From NCBI GenBank assembly GCA_019510435.1, contig JAEKKJ010000008.1, positions 310,001-374,000 of the forward strand: a DNA stretch of 64,000 nucleotides, written 5' to 3'. The notes beneath the pieces were generated by a model. That model had not been told where the DNA came from and searched no databases. It saw nothing but the letters and a program-made list of their open reading frames with translations. Below are positions 33,492 through 42,557 of the stretch, piece after piece; the stretch's first letter is position 1, and each line of letters opens with the position of its first letter. Source of the stretch: Caulobacterales bacterium (lineage in GTDB: Bacteria; Pseudomonadota; Alphaproteobacteria; Caulobacterales; Caulobacteraceae). A program made the translations under genes and the position numbers.

Positions 33492-34898
33492 CTATTCGGC
33501 GGCGGCGGGAGCGCCGGGCGCGGAATGGGGAGAGGCGTGCAGGTCGAGCGCCGCGCGGATCTGGCGATGGCGCGCTTCGTCGAGGGGAAAGCCGGCGACC
33601 AGCGCCGCCGATATCAGGTGCGCCACGGCCGGGCCGGCGGCGAAGACCCACTTCAGGGCCTCCAGCGTGGCGGGGGCGTTGGGCCGGCCGGGATGGAAGC
33701 CGAGGGCCCCCACCAGCGGCAGGGCCACGCCCACGGCCAGCGCCGGCCCGGCCTTGCCGGCGAGGCTGAAGACCGAGAAGAAGAGGCCCGTCCGCTCCTC
33801 GCCGCTCTCCAGGCGCTGCTTGTCGGCAATGTCCGCGACGATGGCCCGCAGCATCAGGTTGCCCGACCCCTGGGCCAGGCCCTGGGCGATGGTCAGGCCG
33901 ACCAGCAGGGGCAGCTCGCCGCGCCCCACGGCCAGCAGGGCGAGGTTGATGGCGACCTGCACCAGCTCGCCCGCGACCACCGTGCGGTGCTTGCCCAGGC
34001 GGTAGCCGACCTTGAGCCAGATCGGCCCGGCGAAGACGCCGAATACGAACTGCAGCAGGAACAGGCCCGCCGCCAGATCGGGCCGGCCCATGTAGGCGGA
34101 GACAAAGAACACGAACAGCGAGCCGCGGACCGACTGGCCGAGGGTGACCGCGAAGTCGGAGGCCAGGACACGCAGCAGCAGCGGCTCACGCGCCAGCTGC
34201 GCCAGGGCGGCAGCCAGGCGCAGGCGCGGCTGCGGCGCGGCAGGCGACGGCGGCTCGGGCGCGAACGCCAGGGCGGCGATCACTGCCGGCGCCAGGGTGG
34301 CCGCCACGAAGCCGCCCATCAGCGCGGTCTCGAGCGCCGCCGGCGCCTGACCCCCGGTGCGGGCGGCCACGCCGTCCAGCACGGCCGGCAAGATCAGCAC
34401 CGTCAGCAGGCCCAGGGCGGCGGACACGTGGCTGAAGGCCTGCACCCGGCTGCGCTGGTGGTACTGCGACGACAGCTCCCCGCCCCAGGCGGACAGCGGG
34501 ATCTGCAGCATCGTCCAGCCGAGGTAGAACAGGAACAGCCAGGCTCCGAGCCAGAGCGGGCCAGGGCGCACGCCGAACAGGCCCGGCGCGAAGACGGCCA
34601 GGGCCGCCAGGGCGAAGAGCGGAGCCCCGGCGGCGATCCAGGGCTTGCGCCGGCCGAAGCGGGTGCGCGTGCGGTCGCAGAGGACGCCGATCAGCGGATC
34701 GCTGAGCGCATCCCAGACGCGGGAGAGCATGAAGATCGCGCCGACCAGCGGCAGGCCGAGACCGAGTTCGGTCACGTAGAACGGCGGCAGGTAGACGCTG
34801 AGCGGCAGGCCGGCGGCGGCCAGGGGCAAGGCCGGCGCGGCGAAGGCGGCGAGCTGTCCGTTGGACGGACCCAGGGTGAGCTTGAGCGGGCGCGGCAT
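33492..34898 (-). CDS. MFS transporter of the GPH (MelB-like) cation symporter family
   Basis: A 468-residue permease with about 12 hydrophobic segments. Seen: [30 protein letters not shown], the helix 2-3 signature of the glycoside-pentoside-hexuronide family with its conserved Asp residues. A second-half pseudo-repeat ([18 protein letters not shown]) is also present. GPH proteins usually carry sugars, but the family also has members in catabolic clusters for other solutes. It starts one base after the TonB receptor stop, so translation is coupled. The TauD-type gene follows after 25 bases. Confidence 0.83.
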   Translation of the reverse strand: MPRPLKLTLGPSNGQLAAFAAPALPLAAAGLPLSVYLPPFYVTELGLGLPLVGAIFMLSRVWDALSDPLIGVLCDRTRTRFGRRKPWIAAGAPLFALAALAVFAPGLFGVRPGPLWLGAWLFLFYLGWTMLQIPLSAWGGELSSQYHQRSRVQAFSHVSAALGLLTVLILPAVLDGVAARTGGQAPAALETALMGGFVAATLAPAVIAALAFAPEPPSPAAPQPRLRLAAALAQLAREPLLLRVLASDFAVTLGQSVRGSLFVFFVSAYMGRPDLAAGLFLLQFVFGVFAGPIWLKVGYRLGKHRTVVAGELVQVAINLALLAVGRGELPLLVGLTIAQGLAQGSGNLMLRAIVADIADKQRLESGEERTGLFFSVFSLAGKAGPALAVGVALPLVGALGFHPGRPNAPATLEALKWVFAAGPAVAHLISAALVAGFPLDEARHRQIRAALDLHASPHSAPGAPAAAE

Positions 34899-34899
34899 G

Positions 34900-37278
34900 T
34901 CAGTACGCCGCCTTCAGCGTCACGCCGATCGTGCGCGGATCGCCGGGATTGCCGTAGAGGGCCCCGGAATTGCCCACCAGGCCCGAGATGTATTGGAAGT
35001 ACTTCTCGCCGGTGGCGTTCTTGACCCAGGCGAAGGCCTCCCAGCCGCGCTCGGACTTGAAGCCGGTGCGGAGGTTGAGCAGGCTATAGCTGGGGATGCG
35101 CGAATAGGCGCTGTCCGAGGCCTGGGAATAGAAGCGCGAGCGCCAGTTCCAGTCGGCGCCGGCATAGGCCTCGCCGTCCAGGCCCAGGGCGTGCGCGTCT
35201 CGCCGGTATTCCGCCCCCGCGGACACCACGAACTTCGAGACGCCCGGCAGCGGCCGGCCTGAGAGGTCGCAAGCACGGGTGACTGTGCCGATCAGCTCCA
35301 GCGGGCAGGGGCCGTTGGCGTAGGCGACGTATTTGGCGTCGGTGAACGCGGCCGAGGCGTAGGCGGAGAAGCCGCGGATCGGCGCCAGGCGCGAGTCGAC
35401 CTCGATCCCGCGCGAGCGGACCTTGGGGATGTTGTCGAGGAACTGCCGCAGCGCCCCGCCCGCGGTGTCGACCACATTGGCCTGGTAGTCGCGCGTCTCG
35501 CTCCAGAAGGCGGCGGCGTTGAGGATGACCCGCCGCTGGAACAGCTGGCTCTTGAACCCGGCCTCCCAGGCGTCGGTCTTCTCGGGCCGGATGACCGCGC
35601 GGGACAGGATCGGGGCGCCGCTCGCGTCCACGGGCAGACCGGCCAGGTTGATCCCGCCCGACTTATAGCCGCGGGCGTAGTTGCCGTAGATCAGCAGGTC
35701 CGGCGTCTGCTGCCAGGCCACATTGAGCTGGCCCGACAGCTTGCCGCCGCTGTCATCCGCCGAATAGGCCTGCGGCCGGGCGACGGCGAACTTCACCGCC
35801 TGCTGTGCGGCGGTGGGGTCGGCCAGACCGCCAGCGACGACCTGGATATAGGCCGCGTCCTTCTGCTCGTAGGTGTAGCGCAGGCCCGGCGTGACCGAGA
35901 GCCGGTCGGTGGCGCGCCAGGTCAGTTGTCCGAAGGCGGCGTAGCTCTTGGTGGTGGAGCTGGCGCCGAACTGCGCCCGATAGCCGTCCAGCAGTGTGGA
36001 CGGCTGGGCCGGGCCGAGCAGCCAATAGGCGGACTGGGCGCCGTACTGGTTCAGGCCCTGGGCGTCGATGGTCTGGCGGAAGCCGTAGACGCCGACGATC
36101 CACGACAGCGGGCGCTCGCCGTTCGAGGCCAGGCGGATCTCCTGGCTGTATTGGTCCTGCTGGTCGGCGTTCTGGCTCTTGTCCAGGATCGACAGGCGGC
36201 TGAAGTCGGCGTCGTTGGCGGGGTCCCAGTCCCAGTGGCGCCAGGCGGTGACCGAGGTCAGGGTCGCAAAGCCCAGGTCGTAGTCGACGAGCGCCGAGAC
36301 GCCGCCCAGCGTCTGGTTGGCGTGGGCGCGGTCGTTGATGTCGGTCAGCCGGTCGAAGGCGTCCGGGCTGGGCGGCGTGTAGTTGAGCCCCGCGCTGAGG
36401 GCGGGGTACTGCAGGCTGGCCGGTTTCTGGGTGGGCCCGAAGCCGGCGTAGACCAGCACGCAGCAGTCGGTCTGCTGACGGTTCCAGTCCGCCACGAACC
36501 GAACCGAGAGCCGGTCGCTGGGCTTGAACAGCAGCTGGGCGCGCAGGGCGGTGTTGTCGAGGTTGTTGTAGCTCTGGCCGCTGACGACGTTCTTGGTCAG
36601 GCCGTGGCGCTGGGTGGAGCTGGCCGAGAGGCGGAAGGCGACCGTGTCGCTGATCGGCCCGGCCACCGAGGCCTTGCCCTGCAGGAAGCCGTACTCCCCA
36701 TAGCTCAGCTCGAACCGGCCCTCGGGCGTGAACGTCGGCAAGCGGGTCGTGACGCTGATGGCTCCGGCGGTGGTGTTCTTGCCGAACAGCGTCCCCTGCG
36801 GCCCGCGCAGAACCTCCACCCGCTCGACGTCGGAGAGGTCGAAGGTGGAGGCCGCTGGGCGGCTGAAATACACCTGGTCGACATAGAGGCCGACCCCGGC
36901 CTCCAGACCGTCGTTGGCCACGCCCAGGTTGTTGCCGAGCCCGCGGATGTTGATGGTCGTGTTCCGCGGGTTGAACGCCCCGATGAAGAGGCTGGGGGCC
37001 AGCTGGACGACCTGGGCGAGGTTGTACGTCCCCGTCTTCTCGAGGGTGTCGGCACTCAGCACCGAGAGCGCGATGGGCACGTCCTGGGCCTGTTCGGCGC
37101 GGCGGCGGGCGGTGACGACGACCGCCTCGACCGAGCCGTCGCCGGCGTCCGCCGCAGCGTCAGCGGAGAGCCCGACGCTGGCCCCGGCGGCCGCGTGGGG
37201 GTCCGCGACGGCGACGGTCGCACCCAGCCAGGCGATCACCGCGACGGACCCGAGGAGAAGTAGTTTTTCTGAAAACAA
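34900..37278 (-). CDS. TonB-dependent outer-membrane receptor
   Basis: A 792-residue receptor. Seen: an N-terminal signal (LLLLGSVAVIAWLGATVAVA, cleavage near ADP), a TonB-box-like VEAVVVTARR near residue 52, and the plug motif VEVLRGPQGTLFGKNTTAGAI. A long beta-barrel ends GVTLKAAY with a terminal aromatic. The start is TTG at 37278, eight bases after an AGGGGG sequence; no ATG or GTG lies nearer. With the symporter and the dioxygenase it forms a complete route: outer membrane, inner membrane, first oxidation. Confidence 0.88.
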   Translation of the reverse strand: MFSEKLLLLGSVAVIAWLGATVAVADPHAAAGASVGLSADAAADAGDGSVEAVVVTARRRAEQAQDVPIALSVLSADTLEKTGTYNLAQVVQLAPSLFIGAFNPRNTTINIRGLGNNLGVANDGLEAGVGLYVDQVYFSRPAASTFDLSDVERVEVLRGPQGTLFGKNTTAGAISVTTRLPTFTPEGRFELSYGEYGFLQGKASVAGPISDTVAFRLSASSTQRHGLTKNVVSGQSYNNLDNTALRAQLLFKPSDRLSVRFVADWNRQQTDCCVLVYAGFGPTQKPASLQYPALSAGLNYTPPSPDAFDRLTDINDRAHANQTLGGVSALVDYDLGFATLTSVTAWRHWDWDPANDADFSRLSILDKSQNADQQDQYSQEIRLASNGERPLSWIVGVYGFRQTIDAQGLNQYGAQSAYWLLGPAQPSTLLDGYRAQFGASSTTKSYAAFGQLTWRATDRLSVTPGLRYTYEQKDAAYIQVVAGGLADPTAAQQAVKFAVARPQAYSADDSGGKLSGQLNVAWQQTPDLLIYGNYARGYKSGGINLAGLPVDASGAPILSRAVIRPEKTDAWEAGFKSQLFQRRVILNAAAFWSETRDYQANVVDTAGGALRQFLDNIPKVRSRGIEVDSRLAPIRGFSAYASAAFTDAKYVAYANGPCPLELIGTVTRACDLSGRPLPGVSKFVVSAGAEYRRDAHALGLDGEAYAGADWNWRSRFYSQASDSAYSRIPSYSLLNLRTGFKSERGWEAFAWVKNATGEKYFQYISGLVGNSGALYGNPGDPRTIGVTLKAAY

Positions 37279-37655
37279 AATGACCCCCTGACCGTCCGCC
37301 GATGCCGGCGCGGCCGCTGAAAGAGCGAATGGCGATGTGGTCGGACGGCCCGCGCGGCGGGACGCAGGCCTAGGGGCGACAGGGGCCCGGTAGGGCCTGA
37401 AACGTCACGATCACCTTGCGCTCCTTGGTGTCTGGAAGGGCGCGCGGACAGAGGTCGCCTCGATCCGCGCGCTCCCCGATGACGTGGCGCCGGCAAAGGG
37501 GAGGAGCGGCGCCACGACGAAAACCTACTCGTCTTGTAGGAATTGAGTCAGCGAAGAAAATCTATCAACGAAGCGAGCATTTCAGGTGCGCTCGACAGGC
37601 GCGCAGCCTGGCCCTGCCGGCGGGCGGGGAGGCCCCGATCCGTGGGGGCAGGGAT
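37279..37655. other. 377-base intergenic region upstream of the TonB operon
   Basis: No gene is seen. The part next to the receptor should carry its promoter. At 37524-37540 CCTAC and GTAGG form an inverted repeat around seven bases, followed by an AT-richer stretch to 37575; this is a possible operator or a weak end for the ligase transcript. No intrinsic terminator with a T-run is visible after the minus-strand flow from 37656. Confidence 0.4.
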
Positions 37656-39218
37656 CTAGTTCACGTTGCGCTCTCGGCCTTCCCAGAAGGGGCCGCGCAG
37701 TTCGCGCTTCAGGATCTTGCCGGCGCCGGACAGCGGGAGCGCCTCGGCGCGGATCGTCACGCTGCGGGGGCGCTTGTAGTTGGCCAGCAGCGGCTCGCAG
37801 TGCGCCATGATCTCGGAGGCGCTGGGCGTGAAACCCGGGCGCGGGACGACGATGGCGTGCACGGCTTCGCCCCATTGGTCGCTGGGGATCCCGATCACCG
37901 CGACCTGGGCCACGCCGGGGTGGGTGGAGACGGCGCTCTCCACCTCTGCGCTGAAGACGTTCTCGCCGCCGCTGACGATCATGTCCTTCACCCGGTCGAC
38001 GATGAAGACGTAGCCGTCGGCGTCCTGGTAGCCGCCGTCGCCGGTGTGCACCCAGCCGTCGCGGATGGTGGCGGCCGTCTGGTCCGGCAGGTTCCAGTAG
38101 CCGTGCATCATGCCGGGCCCGCGGACGACGATCTCGCCGACCTCGCCGGCCGGGAGGTCCGCGCCTGCGCCGTCGACGATGCGGACCTGGCACCCGGGCG
38201 CCGCACGGCCCGCGGCGGCCAGGCGCGCGGCGGCCGGGCCCTCGACCACGTGATCCTTCGGCGGCAGGGAGGCGATGATGGGCGCCATCTCGGTCTGGCC
38301 GTAGACCTGCACGAACCGGACGTGCGGCAGCTTCGCCAGCGCCTCGGTCAGGACGCCTCGCGAGATGGAGGAGCCGCCGTAGCCGATCACGCGCAGGCTT
38401 CGCAGGCGCTCCGTCGCGAAGGCCGGATGCTGCAGCAACATGGCGATCATCGTCGGAACCACGACCGTTTGCGTCACGCCGTGGGCTTCGATGGCGGCCA
38501 TCACCGCCTCGGGCTCGAAGCGCGGGACGTAGGTGTGGGTCGCGCCCATGATCGAGGCGGCGCCGCCCAGGGTGCTGTCGGCCATGTGGAACATGGGGGC
38601 CGCGTGCAGCACCACGTCGTCGGGCTCGACCTCGAGGATCTTGGCGGCGATGAGGTTGTTGAACCAGAGCGCCCGGTGCGGAAGCTCGACGCCCTTGGGG
38701 AAGCCGGTCGTACCCCCGGTGTAATAGAGCCCGGCGAGATCTTCGCCGCCGCTCCGGCTGTCGGGCGCCGGCCCGTGGGTGGCGATCAGCTGGTCATGGC
38801 CAAGACGTCCATCCGGGGCGGGCCCGTCGTCGCACCAGACCACATGCTCCAGGATTGGACAGGCCGCGGCCACCTCGGCGGCGCTTGCGGCGAAGGTGCG
38901 GTCCACGAACAGGACGCGGGCGCCGCAGTCCTTGAGCGAGTAGGCGTTCTCGGCCGCGGTCCAACGGATGTTCATCGGCACGACGACGGCGCCGGCCCAC
39001 CACACGGCGGACAGGAACTCCGAATAGCGGTCGCTGTTGAGCGCCAGGATGGCGACGCGATCGCCAGGTCCGACGCCTAGGCCTTGCAGGCCGGCGGCCA
39101 GCCTCGCCACCCGCTCTCGCGTCTGCGCCCACGTACGGGCCCGTCCGCCACAGACGGTCGAGAGCGCCGCCGGGCGCGCGTGGGCCGCGGCGTTCAACAT
39201 GTCGGTCAGCCCGTACAA
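37656..39218 (-). CDS. AMP-dependent acyl-CoA synthetase (FadD-like)
   Basis: A 520-residue ANL-superfamily ligase. Seen: YYTGGTTGFPKGVELPHRAL as the phosphate loop, VYGQTEMAPI, WVHTGDGGYQDADGYVFIVDR with the adenylate-binding Asp, DMIVSGGENVFSAEVES and the catalytic Lys in LPLSGAGKILKRELR. It belongs to the medium/long-chain FadD13-like group. Start TTG 39218 follows a GGGGGC stretch; an ATG six codons later is an alternative without a ribosome site. It stands between the TonB operon and a GntR gene on the same strand. It likely activates an acid for the enzymes encoded divergently at 40187-44903. Confidence 0.85.
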   Translation of the reverse strand: MYGLTDMLNAAAHARPAALSTVCGGRARTWAQTRERVARLAAGLQGLGVGPGDRVAILALNSDRYSEFLSAVWWAGAVVVPMNIRWTAAENAYSLKDCGARVLFVDRTFAASAAEVAAACPILEHVVWCDDGPAPDGRLGHDQLIATHGPAPDSRSGGEDLAGLYYTGGTTGFPKGVELPHRALWFNNLIAAKILEVEPDDVVLHAAPMFHMADSTLGGAASIMGATHTYVPRFEPEAVMAAIEAHGVTQTVVVPTMIAMLLQHPAFATERLRSLRVIGYGGSSISRGVLTEALAKLPHVRFVQVYGQTEMAPIIASLPPKDHVVEGPAAARLAAAGRAAPGCQVRIVDGAGADLPAGEVGEIVVRGPGMMHGYWNLPDQTAATIRDGWVHTGDGGYQDADGYVFIVDRVKDMIVSGGENVFSAEVESAVSTHPGVAQVAVIGIPSDQWGEAVHAIVVPRPGFTPSASEIMAHCEPLLANYKRPRSVTIRAEALPLSGAGKILKRELRGPFWEGRERNVN

Positions 39219-39301
39219 CTGATGCCCCCATCCGTCTGGAGACTGACGGTAGGGCAGGCTCCGTTACGGTCAAGCCGGGTAGGATCGGCCGCCCCGCCTC
39301 C

Positions 39302-40066
39302 CTACCGCGTCAGGGCCGCATCCAGGGGCGTCTCGAAGTCGAGGCCGGTGAGCGCATAGCCGCGGCGGAAGTCGTCCATGTGTTTGCGCATCCATTCGCG
39401 GGCGCCGGCGGTGTCGCGGGCGGCGAGGAGGGCGTGGATGCGGCGGTGGGCGTCGAGGACGCGGCGCCAGGTCCTGAGGCGGGGCAGGATGATGCGGCCG
39501 GCGGGGATGAAGAGGCTGGTGACCGGCTCGTGGGCCAGCATCAGGACGCGGTTACGGGCGGCCTCGGCGAGAATCTCGTGGAAGGCGCGGTCGAGGGCGA
39601 CGAAGGGCTCGACGTCGGCGGTGGCGCCGCTCTCGAGGCCGGTGACCTCGGTCTCCATGGCCGCGAGGTTGGCCTCCAGGCGGGCGAGGTCGGCGTCGGT
39701 GACGTTGCGGGCGGCGAGCTCGGCCGTGGCGGGCTCGATCAGCATGGCGGCTTCCCACAGCTCGCGGAAGCTGACGGCGTGCAGGACGAGGGCGCGGCTC
39801 GCGGCGGAGGCCAGCTCCTGGTAGCGCGGGGCGGAGATGCGCGGGCGCTTGCCGCCGTCGCGGGTGACGAGGCCGCCCTGTTCGAGCAGGCGGATGCCCT
39901 CGCGCACGGTGGAGCGGTTGACCGCGAACTGGTCGGCCAGTTCCATCTCGGTGGGCAGGGGATCGCCGATCTTCAGCCGGCCGGAGACGATCTCGCGCTC
40001 GATGGCGTCATAGACCAGCCGGTAGGTCGGCGCCCGCTCCAGCCGCGCCAGGCCGCCATCGTTCAT
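39302..40066 (-). CDS. FadR/GntR-family regulator with FCD domain
   Basis: A 254-residue regulator. The winged helix spans about residues 12-80 (YDAIEREIVSGRLKIGDPLP, then VNRSTVREGIRLLEQGGLV), followed by an FCD domain with ALDRAFHEILAEAARN (metal-binding Asp/His region). It is divergent from the enoyl-CoA hydratase gene. The 120-base spacer holds a TTGTC-G-GACAA palindrome that fits FCD-GntR operators, so it probably controls both directions. The same site at 24300 suggests that it also controls the MFS gene of the steroid operon. Confidence 0.87.
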   Translation of the reverse strand: MNDGGLARLERAPTYRLVYDAIEREIVSGRLKIGDPLPTEMELADQFAVNRSTVREGIRLLEQGGLVTRDGGKRPRISAPRYQELASAASRALVLHAVSFRELWEAAMLIEPATAELAARNVTDADLARLEANLAAMETEVTGLESGATADVEPFVALDRAFHEILAEAARNRVLMLAHEPVTSLFIPAGRIILPRLRTWRRVLDAHRRIHALLAARDTAGAREWMRKHMDDFRRGYALTGLDFETPLDAALTR

Positions 40067-40157
40067 GCGTGAGGTCCGTTCGTTTTTTAACAGGCGGCGC
40101 CAGTCGGAGGCGGCGCGCGAGCCTTGCTGCATAGCAGGGCCGATGCTAATTGACCAA

Positions 40158-40168
40158 TTGTCGGACAA
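40158..40168. promoter_or_regulatory. TTGTC-N-GACAA palindrome between the GntR and hydratase genes
   Basis: TTGTCGGACAA is a perfect five-base inverted repeat around G. AATTGACCAATTG overlaps it on the left. It lies 19 bases before the hydratase GTG and 92 bases before the GntR start, next to or over the start of transcription. It is identical to the site at 24300 except for the centre base. Confidence 0.6.
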
Positions 40169-40186
40169 GCCGACAAGAGGAACGCC

Positions 40187-40975
40187 GTGGACCCGGCCTA
40201 CGCCAACATCGTCCTGACCTATGAGGGCGCCGTCGCGCGCCTGACGCTGGCGCGGCCGGAGAAGCTCAATCCGCTGGACTGGGGGACGGTGAAGGAGCTG
40301 CGCGCGGCGATCGCGGAGATCGACGCGCGGCGCGAGGTCAGCTTCGTGGTGGTGACGGGGCAAGGGCGCAGCTTTTCGGCCGGCGGGGACCTGGAGGGCT
40401 ATCTGCGGCTCTATGCGCATCCCGATGAGTTCGCCGCCTTCCTGGACGACTTCTGGAAGATGCTGAACGCCATCGAGGCCTCCCCGAAGATCTATATCGC
40501 CGCGGTGAACGGCCATTGCGTGGCCGGCGGGCTGGAGCTGCTGCTGGCCTGCGACCTCTCGGTGGCGGCGCAGAGCGCGAAGATCGGCGACGGGCACCTG
40601 AACTTCGGCCAGCTGCCGGGAGCGGGGGGCTCGCAGCGGCTGCCGCGCGCGGTGGGCCTGCTGCGCGCCAAGCAGCTGATGCTGACCGGGGCGCTTTTGA
40701 CCGCCCGCGAGGCCGAGCGCATCGGCCTGGTGGGTGCGGTCGCCGACTCCGACCTGGACGCGGCGGCGGCGGGGCTGATCGCGGCGATGTCGGAGAAGAG
40801 CCGGGTGGGGCTGCGCGGCGCCAAGCACCTGGCCAACCTGACGCTGAGCCTGGACCTGGAGGCGGGGCTGCAGGCCGAGATCGCCTACGTCCACGCCTAC
40901 GCCACCACCGAACACGACGCCACCGAGGGCCTCCTGGCCTTCAAGGAGAAACGCCGCCCGGCGTTCGAGGAGTAG
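40187..40975 (+). CDS. Enoyl-CoA hydratase/isomerase-family protein
   Basis: A 262-residue crotonase. Seen: GQGRSFSAGGDLEGY for the first oxyanion loop, NGHCVAGGLELLLACDLSVA for the second, and GQLPGAGGSQRLPRAVG, where a catalytic Glu would be expected but Pro and Ala stand, so it may be an isomerase or hydrolase rather than a hydratase. GTG 40187 follows AAGAGGAACGCC. It begins a plus-strand operon (hydratase, thiolase-like, DUF35, PaaK-like, small protein, SDR) controlled by the divergent GntR gene. Confidence 0.83.
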   Translation: MDPAYANIVLTYEGAVARLTLARPEKLNPLDWGTVKELRAAIAEIDARREVSFVVVTGQGRSFSAGGDLEGYLRLYAHPDEFAAFLDDFWKMLNAIEASPKIYIAAVNGHCVAGGLELLLACDLSVAAQSAKIGDGHLNFGQLPGAGGSQRLPRAVGLLRAKQLMLTGALLTAREAERIGLVGAVADSDLDAAAAGLIAAMSEKSRVGLRGAKHLANLTLSLDLEAGLQAEIAYVHAYATTEHDATEGLLAFKEKRRPAFEE

Positions 40976-40979
40976 CCCG

Positions 40980-42137
40980 ATGTGGGCCTTGAGAGACAAG
41001 TATGCGATCGCCGGCATCGGCTGCACCGACTTCACCCGCGCCTCGGGGCGGACGGTGCGCAGCCTGGCCTCGGAGGCCTGCGCCAAGGCGGTGGCCGACG
41101 CGGGGCTGAAACTGGACGACATCGACGGGATCATCAGCTTCAACTTCAACGACTCGGCGCCGGCCATGGGCGTGGCCACCGAGCTGGGCATCCCGCGCGC
41201 CAACTATGCGGTGGACTTCCAGAGCGGGGGCAATGCGGCGAACCTGATCACCCTGACCGCGACGGCGGCGATCGAGGCGGGGCTGGCCAAGAACGTGCTG
41301 TGCTTCCGGGCCATGAACGGCCGCTCGGGCTTCCGGCTGGGCGGCGGGCGGGACATGAGCGCCCACGGGATCACCCAGTACACCGCGCCGTTCGGCTGGA
41401 TCACCTATCCGCAGGCCATGGCCATGTGGCGGCGGCGCTACATGATCGAGTACGGGGCCGACGACGAGGGGCTGGCCGAGATCGCGGTGACCTTCCGCGA
41501 CAATGCGGTGCTGAACCCGCGCGCCATGCAGCGCACGCCGATCACGAAGGACGACTACTACAACTCCCGCCCCATCGTGGATCCGTTCCGGATGCTGGAC
41601 ATCTGCCTGGAGAGCGACGGGGCCTGCGCGGTCCTGATCACCAGCGCCGAGCGGGCGAAGGATATGCCCCACAAGCCGGTCTACATCATGGGCGGCGCCT
41701 ATGGCGGCGGGCCGAACCAGGGCGACGACCTGTTCGACGCCATCCGCTGGCCGGACCATTCGCACAATGCGTTCAAGTACCTGGCGGACGACCTGTGGGG
41801 CAGCGCCGGGATCCGGCCGGGCGACGTCGACGTGGCCCAGGTCTATGACTGCTTCACCTACTCCGTGCTGATGGCGCTGGAGGGCCTGGGCTTCTGCAAG
41901 GAAGGTGAGGGCGGCGACTTCGTGCAGGGCGGGCGCATCGCGCGCACCGGCGCCCTGCCGCTGAACACCGCCGGCGGCCTGCTCTCCGAGGCCTATATCC
42001 ACGGCTTCAACCATGTGATCGAGGCGGTGGAGCAGCTGCGCGGCGTCTCGGGCCCGCGGCAGATCAAGGACGCGGAGATCTGCCTGACCACGGCCGGCGC
42101 CATGACCTGCGCCAGCGCCATGCTGCTGAGGAACTGA
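40980..42137 (+). CDS. Thiolase-fold protein of the SCP-x/Ltp2-Sal (acyl-CoA aldolase) type
   Basis: A 385-residue non-classical thiolase. Seen: YAIAGIGCTDFTRASGRTVRSL, VAQVYDCFTYSVLMALEGLG and GRIARTGALPLNTAGGLLSEAYIHG. The usual nucleophile segment around residue 85 reads VDFQSGGNAANL, with no cysteine where thiolases have C-A-S-G. That loss, and the adjacent DUF35 gene, match the steroid side-chain aldolases Ltp2 and Sal1/Sal2, which need a DUF35 partner and use a conserved Tyr instead. Retro-aldol cleavage of a beta-hydroxyacyl-CoA is the inferred reaction. It begins four bases after the hydratase stop. Confidence 0.8.
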   Translation: MWALRDKYAIAGIGCTDFTRASGRTVRSLASEACAKAVADAGLKLDDIDGIISFNFNDSAPAMGVATELGIPRANYAVDFQSGGNAANLITLTATAAIEAGLAKNVLCFRAMNGRSGFRLGGGRDMSAHGITQYTAPFGWITYPQAMAMWRRRYMIEYGADDEGLAEIAVTFRDNAVLNPRAMQRTPITKDDYYNSRPIVDPFRMLDICLESDGACAVLITSAERAKDMPHKPVYIMGGAYGGGPNQGDDLFDAIRWPDHSHNAFKYLADDLWGSAGIRPGDVDVAQVYDCFTYSVLMALEGLGFCKEGEGGDFVQGGRIARTGALPLNTAGGLLSEAYIHGFNHVIEAVEQLRGVSGPRQIKDAEICLTTAGAMTCASAMLLRN

Positions 42138-42140
42138 GCC

Positions 42141-42557
42141 TTGAGCTACGACAAGCCCCTGCCGGTCCCCGACCCGGAGAGCCGCCCGTTCTGGGAGGCC
42201 GCCAAGGCCCACCGGCTGATGGTGCAGCGCTGCGCCTCCACCGGCGAATACCACTTCCCGCCGACCACCTTCTGCCCCGGGACCGCCCTGGAGCGGCCGC
42301 AGTGGGTGGAGGCCAGCGGCCGCGGCAAGGTGTTCAGCTGGATCGTCGTGCGCCACCCGACGCCCAAGGACGTCTATGCCGACGAGGTGCCCTATGCGGT
42401 GGGCCTGATCGAGCTGGAGGAGGGGTGCCGGATGACCGGCAACATCGTCGGCGTGGGCGTGGACGAGATCTTCGCCGACATGCTGGTGCAGGTGGCGTTC
42501 CGCGACGTGACCGACGAGATCACCCTGCCGGTGTTCGAGCCCGCCAAGGCGTCATGA
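42141..42557 (+). CDS. DUF35/OB-fold acyl-CoA-associated protein
   Basis: A 138-residue DUF35 protein. DUF35 has a zinc ribbon then an OB fold and acts with thiolase-like aldolases and ketoacyl synthases. Seen: SRPFWEAAKAHRLMVQRC then a FPPTTFCP segment. Only two of the four usual zinc cysteines are kept, because C-x-x-C has become C-A-S-T and C-P-G-T. The OB half reads GKVFSWIVVRHP and PYAVGLIELEEG. The start is TTG at 42141, three bases after the upstream stop. It overlaps the ligase gene by four bases. It is the probable partner of the upstream aldolase. Confidence 0.82.
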   Translation: MSYDKPLPVPDPESRPFWEAAKAHRLMVQRCASTGEYHFPPTTFCPGTALERPQWVEASGRGKVFSWIVVRHPTPKDVYADEVPYAVGLIELEEGCRMTGNIVGVGVDEIFADMLVQVAFRDVTDEITLPVFEPAKAS

